Notes: generated from the sequence alone by a model not told the origin. 6,087 nt of DNA from Planctomycetaceae bacterium (GCA_015487825.1 WFOZ01000955.1:1-6087); one strand, 5' to 3'. Numbered from the stretch's first letter, positions 1-5,739 are shown. Numbers and translations are program-made.

Positions 1-176
1 CATTTACCCACTCTAGGCCACTTAGCCGGAGTAACTCTTTACAGTACTGTTTTGTGCAGTATCATGTGAAGTGTGAACCCCGAAAACACGAAATCCCCAA
101 TTGGCGAAATATGATGCCTCGTGGGCGTCATATTCAATATTGTGCAGGTCATTGACAAGTTTGACTCAAATCCAAC
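1..176. other. Gene-free left edge, no recognised gene
   Basis: No recognisable protein is encoded here on either strand. One plus-strand frame stays open from base 3 to a TGA ending at 155, but its roughly 50 codons resemble nothing I know and lack a start, so it could be the tail of an unknown gene or chance. The only clear structure is the hairpin at 108-134. The stretch probably contains the promoter or leader of the small gene starting at 177, but no convincing -35/-10 pair or Shine-Dalgarno sequence is visible. Confidence 0.5.
108..134. other. Strong hairpin in the leader of the 177-644 gene
   Basis: Bases 108-118 pair with 124-134 to give an 11-bp stem that includes one G-T wobble, closed by a 5-nt loop (119-123). 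No T-run follows on either strand, so it is not a canonical intrinsic terminator. It sits 42 bases before the ATG at 177, so it could end an upstream transcript or shape the leader of the small gene. The pairing is seen directly in the sequence; the role is inferred. Confidence 0.45.
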
Positions 177-644
177 ATGTCTGAAATCGACGATATCTTC
201 TGTGAATTCGCCGCCGCGTTTGCCGGGGCACTCAAAGATGCAAAGCCGATTTGCTTTTCGAAACAGCTCCAGCGTGACGCTTTGGACTTGTCGCTTGAAA
301 GTCTGAAGTGCGTTGACGCCTATCTGGGTTACTTGCATCGTCACAAGAATGAAATCGTCGAGGACGAGTGGCATAGTACCGTGCTTTATGCGGGGGCGTA
401 TGTCGGTGAAGTCATCCGGAGTGAGACCAGCAATCGCTATCACTGGATTGACTATGACGATTACATGCCAGCACACCCGGACTTACAAGCGATGATCCCT
501 GAACGCAGCACGCCAACTTGTGCGTTTATTGTTGATGGCGAGGGTAAGATGTCTATGCCGCTCAACAAGATTGCCCGATTCATTGATGAGGGCGAAGAGA
601 ATAGTGTCCATTTCTTCGCACACTGCGATATCACACACACATAA
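177..644 (+). CDS. Uncharacterised acidic small protein (155 aa)
   Basis: I do not recognise a named family with certainty. The product is a soluble-looking, acidic protein with no signal peptide or membrane segment. Residues 73-81 read GAYVGEVIR, followed by Trp90. The C-terminal part (128-149) has the pattern PLNKIARFIDEGEENSV ending in HFFAH. A central GAYxGEV helix followed by a late 'P..K..R....GEE.S...F' block recalls a widespread set of uncharacterised small bacterial proteins; this is from memory and unverified. The start is fixed: an in-frame TGA lies at 162-164 and ATG 177 is the first start codon after it, although no Shine-Dalgarno sequence is visible. It appears monocistronic. 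The open antisense frame across it is treated as a shadow because this frame gives the more protein-like composition and motifs. Function unknown. Confidence 0.7.
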   Translation: MSEIDDIFCEFAAAFAGALKDAKPICFSKQLQRDALDLSLESLKCVDAYLGYLHRHKNEIVEDEWHSTVLYAGAYVGEVIRSETSNRYHWIDYDDYMPAHPDLQAMIPERSTPTCAFIVDGEGKMSMPLNKIARFIDEGEENSVHFFAHCDITHT

Positions 645-967
645 AGGACGCATAACCGGGTTAGCTCAGACAATGGCAACCAATTTGAGTTGAAAAATGT
701 TTCGTTTGTGGCCCCAGTGAATGGCGGTGGTACATCGGGTAACCGCACAAAAAATACGCGGCATAACAAGCAACGTAGTATGGGGGGCTATCGGCGAATT
801 GACCTCTGAAATCGTTGATCTCGCCATCGGCAGGTTCATCCATGTTTGTGCGACCATGTTTGACAGGTGCAAGGAGGCCATTCGGCGGTTAGAATTACCT
901 GGGCTGCTTTTTCTTATCGAGAAGTGCTGCCGATAATATATGAAGGTTATTTCAGGGCAATTTTATC
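645..967. other. Gene-free stretch, possible cassette-end (attC-like) remnants
   Basis: No frame here gives a protein I would defend. The 71-codon plus-strand frame at 721-936 has no ribosome binding site and a Cys-rich, low-quality composition. The heptamer GCATAAC occurs twice, at 650-656 (6 bases after the stop of the small gene) and at 761-767, where it reads GCATAACAAGC. A GCGGTTAGAA sequence lies near 886-895. TAACAA starts and GTTAG ends about 60-140 bp apart are the general layout of integron attC sites, but the outer heptamers here do not pair well. A 6-bp inverted repeat (914-919 with 931-936) lies just upstream of the chelatase gene and overlaps a possible -10 (GATAAT, 932-937) that has no good -35. 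Confidence 0.35.
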
Positions 968-1360
968 ATGAGCCAGTCAGTCGAACAATCACCGCAGCAG
1001 AAAGCTATTTTGCTTATTGCACATGGTAGTCGACGGCAGGAAGCGAATGATGATCTGATTCGTCTGCGGGATATGGTACACGCTGCCCATTCAGAGCAGA
1101 TTGTCGAGTATGCTTTTCTCGAACTTGCTCATCCAACAATTCCTGAAGGGGCTGCCTGTTGTATCGAGCGGGGGGCCAGAAAAGTGCTGCTGTTTCCTTA
1201 TTTTCTTTCTGCAGGTGTGCATGTTGTCGACGATCTGAACAACTTCAAAACCGAATTTGAAAAAAAATGGCCTGAAGCTACATTTCTCATCTGCCCTCCA
1301 TTGGGACTGCACGATTTAATGGTTGATATTGTTTTTGACCGAATTGAGCAGGCAGAGTAG
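968..1360 (+). CDS. cbiX: Short-form sirohydrochlorin chelatase, CbiX/SirB family (130 aa)
   Basis: This is a class II tetrapyrrole chelatase that inserts a divalent metal (Co2+ for cobalamin, Fe2+ for siroheme, Ni2+ in some archaea) into sirohydrochlorin in the cytoplasm without ATP. The N-terminal strand ends in LLIAHGSR with metal-binding His19. The second motif, FPYFLSAGVHV, supplies His85, and EYAFLELAHP contains the conserved Glu52. At 130 residues it matches the single-domain short form, which works as a homodimer, rather than the fused two-domain proteins. The start is secure: an in-frame TGA lies at 941-943 and there is no other start codon before ATG 968. Only a weak AGGG lies upstream. 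No cobalamin or siroheme genes are adjacent, so the metal cannot be assigned from context. The family call is firm; the cobalt versus iron choice is open. Confidence 0.9.
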   Translation: MSQSVEQSPQQKAILLIAHGSRRQEANDDLIRLRDMVHAAHSEQIVEYAFLELAHPTIPEGAACCIERGARKVLLFPYFLSAGVHVVDDLNNFKTEFEKKWPEATFLICPPLGLHDLMVDIVFDRIEQAE

Positions 1361-1452
1361 GTGAGGCTCTTATCAACGAATGGGGTCCACTACAGTGGCA
1401 GGATGTTTTTTACTACGAAAACTCAGAATTCACAAAGAAAAAAGGGATTGAA

Positions 1453-1661
1453 ACACAGAGAGCACTGAGAAAATAAAGGACTTCCAGTCAACATTCAACG
1501 AAATGCGACTGTCTCGTTTTTCGTTATTGGATAACGGTTTCTGATTCAAAAAATTTCACGCTCAGACGCAAAGAGAAAAGAAAATTATCAAAGGGGACTG
1601 AATTGTCAGTCTGTTACTTCTCCACATCTTTACGAGAATTTTTTCTCCGTGGCCTCTGTAT
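1453..1661. repeat. Degenerate CACAGAG-type inverted repeat pair
   Basis: The 22 bases at 1453-1474 match the reverse complement of 1640-1661 at 17 of 22 positions. Both arms follow the pattern ACACAGAG..CAC.GAGAAAA. A related purine-rich stretch with CAGACGCAAAGAGAAAAGA lies between them, near 1564-1582. Similar 'cacagag/gcagag' tracts recur in intergenic DNA of many environmental bacteria, which is recalled knowledge. Mobility or function cannot be judged from one copy. Confidence 0.35.
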
Positions 1662-1674
1662 CACTAACGGTAAA

Positions 1675-1725
1675 AGTTTGCGAACGGCTCGCAAATTATT
1701 GAAAAATATCAGTTTGCGAACGGCT
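1675..1725. repeat. 15-bp direct repeat pair, first copy in a perfect hairpin
   Basis: AGTTTGCGAACGGCT is present exactly at 1675-1689 and again at 1711-1725, 36 bp apart. The first copy continues into TCGCAAA, so 1677-1683 pairs perfectly with 1689-1695 around a 5-nt loop; a G-T and an A-T pair extend the stem to 9 bp. The second copy lacks the right arm and continues as ATCAG, which also precedes it. This looks like one intact and one truncated copy of a small palindromic intergenic repeat. Confidence 0.55.
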
Positions 1726-1815
1726 ATCAGAATGAACCAGCCGTGCTGGGTTTAATTTTATTTGGTTCCAGATTATCCGGGTTAGAAGCAGGTACTTCCT
1801 TTTCAGTTTTGTTGA

Positions 1816-1821
1816 CAGGAG
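1816..1821 (+). promoter_or_regulatory. Ribosome binding site of the M50-type peptidase gene
   Basis: CAGGAG ends 5 bases before ATG 1827. An in-frame TGA sits directly in front of that ATG (1824-1826), so this site and start codon define the N-terminus without ambiguity. Confidence 0.75.
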
Positions 1822-1826
1822 CCTGA

Positions 1827-2399
1827 ATGAAGCGACTTCATCAAATTGTACTCATCACTACGTTTATCCCGCTTTGCTGGTTTGCGATGATGGGAGTACA
1901 TGAACTCGGGCATATGCTGGCAGGTTGGGCAACGGGTGGGGAAGTGCAGAAAGTGGTTTTACATCCTCTTGCCATTTCCCGTACCGATATCGAACCGAAT
2001 CCGCACCCTTTGGTGGTTGTCTGGGCTGGTCCTGTGATCGGTATCGCCATCCCACTTTGTGCCTGGAGTGTCTTCAGCTTCGCAAAAATGCCGGGCGAGT
2101 ATCTGGTTCGCTTTTGGGCCGGCTTTTGTCTGATCGCCAACGGTTCGTATATTGGTGTGGGATCGTTTGATCGCATTGGTGATGCGGGAGAAATGTTAAA
2201 GTACGGAGATTCTGCCTGGACCTTGTGGCTATTCGGTACACTTACGGTGCCGTGTGGTTTTTTTCTATGGCATCGCCTTGGCCTTTATTTTGGACTTGGT
2301 GAATCGCAGGGGAAAGTTGATATCAAGGCAGCTTACTTTTCCTTATTAGCGATCACTCTTGTCTTGATACTACTTTGCAGCCTCAGCCCTCGATCATGA
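1827..2399 (+). CDS. M50-like integral membrane zinc metallopeptidase (190 aa)
   Basis: This is a small polytopic membrane protein with the zinc-protease signature HELGH at residues 25-29 (His25 and His29 as zinc ligands, Glu26 as the catalytic base), placed within the first membrane segment as in site-2-protease-like M50 proteins. Hydrophobic segments are at about 7-29, 62-85, 95-113, 131-150 and 168-187. A WAGPVIG stretch (66-72) matches the Gly-Pro turn typical of the family. GSFDRIGDAGEML (112-124) offers Asp119 as the likely third zinc ligand, resembling the 'GD-G-D' variant of the M50B-like group (PF13398 type) rather than the classical LDG motif. There is no PDZ or CBS domain and no partner gene, so the substrate is unknown. 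Related proteins are proposed to cleave membrane-bound regulators, but that is not shown here. It converges on the CBS gene and appears monocistronic. Confidence 0.85.
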   Translation: MKRLHQIVLITTFIPLCWFAMMGVHELGHMLAGWATGGEVQKVVLHPLAISRTDIEPNPHPLVVVWAGPVIGIAIPLCAWSVFSFAKMPGEYLVRFWAGFCLIANGSYIGVGSFDRIGDAGEMLKYGDSAWTLWLFGTLTVPCGFFLWHRLGLYFGLGESQGKVDIKAAYFSLLAITLVLILLCSLSPRS

Positions 2400-2423
2400 T
2401 TCCACGATTAATACCCAATAAAG

Positions 2424-2463
2424 CTTACTGGAGTTTACGCCAAAGCGTGAAGTCCAGGTGAAG
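2424..2463. terminator. Hairpin between convergent genes, possible bidirectional terminator
   Basis: Bases 2428-2440 pair with 2445-2457, giving 13 positions with one G-G mismatch and one G-T wobble around a CAAA loop. The stem can be extended to 2424-2463 with single-base bulges. It lies in the 85-bp gap between two stop codons facing each other, the usual place for a shared terminator. Neither side has a good T-run (the minus side reads CTTTATT), so termination may be weak or factor-assisted. Confidence 0.55.
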
Positions 2464-2484
2464 ACAATAATTCAGCAAACTTCA

Positions 2485-2985
2485 TTATTCGTTCAACTCA
2501 TCAGCGGTATGTACCAGCGCAGCGAGGACATCCATGGTGGTGATGATGCCCGTCAGTTCTGAACTTGCAGTGGTGACCGGGATGCGGTGAGTGTGAAAAC
2601 TGCACATCAGGCGGGCGACATCGATCAGGGAAGCGTTTTCGGTGACAGAGGGAGGATTTCTGGTCATCCGCTGCGAAACGGTTTCTCTTTCAATTTTCGA
2701 TTCGATAATGTGAGCCATCGCTTCTGCAGTGATGATACCGGAATCTGCTTCCTTGTATGATTGCGTATCAGACTTTTTTGGGTTTTTTACACCAGTCAGA
2801 TCGCGCAATGAAAACGTGCCGACCAGTTTGCCGTGCGAGTTGACCACGGGAGCCCCGGAATGTTTGTGAGACTTCAACAATTTTGTGGCCTCTTCCAGAA
2901 GCATACTTTCGGAAAGGACGAGTACTTCCGGGCACATGACATCACGTGCCTGCAGCGACCCTAAACGTCCGGGCATTTTTTTCAT
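2485..2985 (-). CDS. Stand-alone tandem CBS-domain protein (166 aa)
   Basis: The protein is little more than a Bateman module of two CBS domains, cytosolic adenine-nucleotide-binding units used as energy or ligand sensors. CBS1 spans about residues 12-64 and CBS2 about 103-160, joined by a charged linker of roughly 40 residues. (Numbering counts one extra residue from an alternative GTG at 2988.) Typical elements are ARDVMCPEV, HKHSGAPVV and GTFSLRDL in the first domain, and VSQRMTRNPPSV, THRIPVT and GIITTMDVL in the second. The S/TxxD sites (SLRD, TTMD) would contact nucleotide phosphate or ribose. AGGAG at 2992-2996 lies 6 nt before ATG 2985 but only 3 nt before the GTG, so ATG is preferred. 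There is no fused channel, kinase or IMPDH domain and no partner gene nearby, so the ligand and target are unknown. Confidence 0.88.
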   Translation of the reverse strand: MKKMPGRLGSLQARDVMCPEVLVLSESMLLEEATKLLKSHKHSGAPVVNSHGKLVGTFSLRDLTGVKNPKKSDTQSYKEADSGIITAEAMAHIIESKIERETVSQRMTRNPPSVTENASLIDVARLMCSFHTHRIPVTTASSELTGIITTMDVLAALVHTADELNE

Positions 2986-3035
2986 CACCGGCTCCTGAAT
3001 CCTTTTGGTAGATCTTCAATTCTGTAAAGAAGTGC

Positions 3036-3054
3036 CACGGCTCTGTGAGCCGTG
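3036..3054 (+). repeat. 19-bp palindromic repeat, copy 1
   Basis: CACGGCTC and GAGCCGTG form a perfect 8-bp stem around the loop TGT. The reverse complement matches the second copy at 3253-3271 in 18 of 19 positions, so the two copies lie in opposite orientation about 200 bp apart. This copy is just upstream of the CBS gene. It is probably a member of a small intergenic palindrome (REP-like) family. Confidence 0.6.
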
Positions 3055-3252
3055 ATTCGTAGAATGTGTAGTGCCTTTTCAGGCCTTAAATTGGGGGGAA
3101 GTTTTGTTGGTCCGTGCTTTCGTTGTTGCACTATCCGATGGTGTCGATCCTCAAATTAAGGATTGAAGATGCAGTAGTGTGTACGGAATCCTTTGTTTTC
3201 GGAGAGAATCAAAAAGACTGATCAATAAAAATAAATCTTGAAGATCCACTCG

Positions 3253-3271
3253 CACGGCTTACAGAGCCGTG
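3253..3271 (-). repeat. 19-bp palindromic repeat, copy 2, possible cyclase terminator
   Basis: CACGGCT pairs with AGCCGTG (7 bp, 8 with a T-G wobble) around ACA. The element begins 16 bp past the cyclase stop codon when read along that gene. A T-rich run (around 3226-3240 on the minus strand) follows about 12 bases later, too far for a textbook intrinsic terminator. It may still serve as the 3' end of the cyclase transcript. Confidence 0.5.
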
Positions 3272-3286
3272 ACGTCCAATTAAATA

Positions 3287-5524
3287 CTACAGCTTCTGAC
3301 ATCTACGATAACGAGCCAAGGCCATTAAAGGGAAGTAAACCGGGTAAAGATGGTATCGTAAATAGAAAACTCGTGGGAATCCGGTTCCGGTAAATTCCGG
3401 CTCCAGCCAGATGCCGTTCGCCTGCTGCGTATCGAGCAGGAACTGAATGCCTCGCTGGACTGCATCAGAACCTGTCTGTCCAACAGCCATCAGCCCCATA
3501 ATTGCCCAAGCTGTCTGAGATGCGGTAACAGGCCCGGTTCCTTTCAACGAGGAGTTTTCGTAGGTTTCAGGAGTCTCTCCCCATCCGCCATTTGATTGTT
3601 GAACCGATTTAATCCAATGAGCCGCATCTCGTAAACGTGGGTCTTCGAGGTCAACACCAATCGCGGTTAAGCCAACCAGTACCTGCCAGGTGCCATAAAT
3701 ATAATTTACGCCCCAGCGACCTTGCCAGCTCCCATCTTCCTGTTGTTCTTTCCAGATAAATTCGATGGCGCGTTCGACTGCAGGATGAGAACGATCAATC
3801 CCAAGCATCGCCAGCGATTCCAGGACCCGTGCAGTGATATCAGCAGTGGGAGGATCGATCATTGCATTATGATCTGCAAACGGGACGCGGGTTAATATTT
3901 CCTGATCGTTATCTGCATCGAATGCGCCCCAACCTCCATTTTCTGATTGCATCGCCAGCAACCATTGTACGCCCCGCCGTAACGCATCGAGTGTGGGCTG
4001 CAGACGGGTCACATCAGCAATGGCGGTTTGCCACTGATTTGTTTTTCCGGAAACAAGTGTTGTCAGTTTCGCTTCCTCGTCTTCCTCAGAACTTGGCACA
4101 AATTCTGCAAACCAGTCTGCATGTAAATCGCTGGGAAGATTTTTCGAGAGTGCCATCAGTACCATCGTTGTATCGTCGATGTCGGGATAGAACTCGTTAT
4201 TATGTTCAAAATACCATCCGCCCGGTTCGGTATTGGGATGAGCAATACTCCAGTCTCCTTTGCTGCGAACTTCTTTGCTGCGCAGCCACTGAGCCGCGTT
4301 TTCAAGAGCTTCTTCGCAATCGATCTGCTCCGTTTCACTCAATGCCAGAGACGCAATCGCGGTGTCCCAGACGGGGGAATGGCACGGTTGCAGGCGAATT
4401 GTTTCTTCAGACGGCTCTGTATTGTTTGGTGTTGAAGATGTAAATTCTGTCTGGCTGATAATTTCCGGGTGTGGTTTTCGATTACCGAGAATGAGTTCAT
4501 CCAGATGTTTGCGTGTGGCGACAAACTCGTCGGAATCTTCTTCAAAGCCGAGAGATTTTAACGCCACCAGCGACCAGATAATGGGCGGGAAGATTGCACC
4601 AAGTCCGTCACTGCGATGAAAGCGTTCGAGTATCCAACTCGCTGCGACACGAATTCCTTTTCGTCGATAGGGCGGAAAACCAAGTTTTTCAAACAGTTTG
4701 TACGTACGGTCTACTTGCCGAAAAATCCATGCCCAGGGGACCCAGGTTTGGTAAGTTAAATTATCGACTTTATCGGTTACATCCGGTACTGCGTTTAAAT
4801 TTTGGGGTGGTTTGATAAACAGTTCGTCAATCAATAGTTCGCTCGGCAACTGACGTTGCGGCTTGTAGGCCCACAACAAACTGAGTGGAACAATAATGGT
4901 CCGCGACCAGGCGGACATGTCGTAAATCGTAATGGGGAACCAGTGGGGAAGCAGTGTTAATTCAGGAGGAACCGCCGGGCATTGTCTGTAACTTAATTGT
5001 CCCAGTAACGCCATGTAGTAGCGGGTAAAACTGTTAATTCGCTCTGCACCACCTGCGTTGATAATTGCAGTTCTCGCGCGAGCCATGTACTCCGCTTCGT
5101 AAGAATGCCCTGCGATTTTGAGTGCCCAGTACGCTTTTACCGAGGCACTGATTTCCAGCGGGCCTCCCGGGTAAAGCGACCAACCGCCATGTTCACTCTG
5201 TTGCTGTAAAATATAGCGGGCGGCCAGCTTTACATTCTCGGTTTTTTCTTCCCCGAGAAATGTTAACAGGAGAATATATTCCGATTCAAGAATCGTATCT
5301 CCCTCAAGTTCTCCGACCCAGTAGCCTTGCTCGTGCTGGCGGTTTTTAAGGAAGTCAACTGTTGAGCAAATCGCCTGTCCTAACGGAGTTTCGTCTTTTT
5401 CGATGTGGCCCCAGCGCGGCCGATCCAGTGCCGGGTCGACAAGACGTTGCGATTCAGATGTTCTATTCTGCTCGTGCTGATTATCAATGCGATAAAAGCG
5501 AGCATCCTGCCCTCCTGACTCCAT
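3287..5524 (-). CDS. shc: Squalene-hopene cyclase (745 aa)
   Basis: This enzyme cyclises squalene to hopene/hopanol, the committed step of hopanoid synthesis, as a monotopic membrane enzyme with two alpha-alpha barrels. The proton-donating motif is DIDDTT (Asp448, Asp450, Asp451). QW-type repeats are visible at about 63-69, 109-115 (QSEHGGW), 526-532 (QSENGGW), 595-600 (QEDGSW), 642-648 (QSNGGW) and 700-706. SPVWDTA (383-389) and the C-terminal TGTGFPRVFYLRY (Phe716, Phe720, Tyr724, matching Phe601, Phe605, Tyr609 of the Alicyclobacillus enzyme as I recall it) complete the active-site signature. Length exceeds the usual 630-720 because of two polar insertions, about 348-378 and 465-505. The start is fixed by an in-frame TAA 9 bases upstream and by GGAG 9 bases before ATG. 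A predicted promoter at 5649-5677 and a structured leader precede it. No hpn genes are adjacent in the window. Confidence 0.97.
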   Translation of the reverse strand: MESGGQDARFYRIDNQHEQNRTSESQRLVDPALDRPRWGHIEKDETPLGQAICSTVDFLKNRQHEQGYWVGELEGDTILESEYILLLTFLGEEKTENVKLAARYILQQQSEHGGWSLYPGGPLEISASVKAYWALKIAGHSYEAEYMARARTAIINAGGAERINSFTRYYMALLGQLSYRQCPAVPPELTLLPHWFPITIYDMSAWSRTIIVPLSLLWAYKPQRQLPSELLIDELFIKPPQNLNAVPDVTDKVDNLTYQTWVPWAWIFRQVDRTYKLFEKLGFPPYRRKGIRVAASWILERFHRSDGLGAIFPPIIWSLVALKSLGFEEDSDEFVATRKHLDELILGNRKPHPEIISQTEFTSSTPNNTEPSEETIRLQPCHSPVWDTAIASLALSETEQIDCEEALENAAQWLRSKEVRSKGDWSIAHPNTEPGGWYFEHNNEFYPDIDDTTMVLMALSKNLPSDLHADWFAEFVPSSEEDEEAKLTTLVSGKTNQWQTAIADVTRLQPTLDALRRGVQWLLAMQSENGGWGAFDADNDQEILTRVPFADHNAMIDPPTADITARVLESLAMLGIDRSHPAVERAIEFIWKEQQEDGSWQGRWGVNYIYGTWQVLVGLTAIGVDLEDPRLRDAAHWIKSVQQSNGGWGETPETYENSSLKGTGPVTASQTAWAIMGLMAVGQTGSDAVQRGIQFLLDTQQANGIWLEPEFTGTGFPRVFYLRYHLYPVYFPLMALARYRRCQKL

Positions 5525-5544
5525 TACCGTTTACTCCATACTAC

Positions 5545-5599
5545 GAGGGCATAACTTCAGTGAACTTCAACAGGCCCTCTCGGGGTCACTGAATTGTTA
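5545..5599 (-). promoter_or_regulatory. Interlaced inverted repeats in the cyclase leader (pseudoknot-like)
   Basis: GAGGGC (5545-5550) is complementary to GCCCTC (5574-5579). TTCAGTGA (5556-5563) is complementary to TCACTGAA (5586-5593), and the second stem extends with TAAC/GTTA (5552-5555 with 5596-5599) across a 2-nt bulge. The arms alternate A-B-A'-B', so in RNA the two stems either form an H-type pseudoknot or exclude each other. The element ends 20 bases before the cyclase start codon and lies inside the predicted 5' leader. A control role is inferred, and I recognise no known riboswitch class. Confidence 0.45.
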
Positions 5600-5648
5600 C
5601 GGTTTTCCCTGATATTAAATTCCATTTTAAGGCATCTTGTTGAGCGAA

Positions 5649-5677
5649 AGTATACGGATTTTTTCCGATTCTGTCAC
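5649..5677 (-). promoter_or_regulatory. Sigma-70-type promoter for the cyclase gene
   Basis: On the minus strand GTGACA (5672-5677, 5 of 6 to TTGACA) is followed after exactly 17 bases by TATACT (5649-5654, 5 of 6 to TATAAT). Transcription would start near 5642, giving a leader of about 120 nt. The spacer contains the dyad CGGA-A5-TCCG (5655-5667), which could be an operator or simply aid bending. The match is strong for an AT-moderate genome but unproven. Confidence 0.55.
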
Positions 5678-5739
5678 TGGAGTTCTGTTTAAGAGGGAGA
5701 TTTCTACATCTTTCCCCGGTATTTCACGAGTATTGATTC

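Larger units (their letters stand above)
1361..1826. other. Gene-free spacer rich in degenerate repeats
   Basis: No coding frame is supported in this 466-bp gap. After the chelatase gene, a very short stem (CCAC with GTGG, around 1387-1398) is followed by T6 at 1406-1411, which could be a weak terminator. Further along are an inverted CACAGAG-type pair (1453-1474 with 1640-1661), a related purine-rich stretch near 1559-1587, a small perfect hairpin (1522-1527 with 1531-1536, loop TGG), and a 15-bp direct repeat (1675-1689 and 1711-1725). The leader and ribosome binding site of the next gene occupy the right end. The gap looks like a site where small repeats have decayed. Confidence 0.5.
2989..3286. 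other. Gap with two mirrored hairpins, no gene seen
   Basis: No coding frame is supported in this 298-bp gap between two minus-strand genes. It carries the leader of the CBS gene at its left end and the 3' flank of the cyclase gene at its right. The mirrored hairpins at 3036-3054 and 3253-3271 dominate it. A further imperfect inverted pair (CCTTAAATTG at 3084-3093 with CAAATTAAGG at 3152-3161, 9 of 10) lies between them. Confidence 0.5.

Noticed and set aside
39..476. 145-codon open frame on the minus strand, antisense to the small acidic gene
   Set aside because: It overlaps 177-644 almost fully, has no recognisable motif or ribosome binding site, and its composition is typical of a shadow frame. 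The plus-strand frame has family-like motifs.
721..936. 71-codon plus-strand frame between the small gene and the chelatase gene
   Set aside because: No Shine-Dalgarno sequence, no motif and an odd Cys/Ile-rich composition. Overlapping minus-strand frames of similar length show that the region simply lacks stops by chance.
1675..1725. Direct repeats considered as a minimal CRISPR array
   Set aside because: Only two copies of 15 bp with a 21-bp spacer, no cas genes in the window, and the first copy is part of a larger palindrome, which fits a REP-like repeat better.
1812..1817. TTGACA just upstream of the M50-type gene as a -35 box
   Set aside because: It lies 10 bases before the start codon and overlaps the ribosome binding site, leaving no room for a -10 and a leader.
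3862..4443. 193-codon plus-strand frame inside the cyclase gene
   Set aside because: It lies wholly antisense to a clearly conserved part of the cyclase, including DIDDTT and QW repeats, and has no recognisable features of its own.
5362..5505. AGGAGG followed by an out-of-frame ATG just inside the start of the cyclase gene
   Set aside because: The frame reads through ordinary cyclase codons for only about 40 codons to a stop. The cyclase start itself is fixed by an upstream in-frame stop and its own GGAG, so this looks coincidental.
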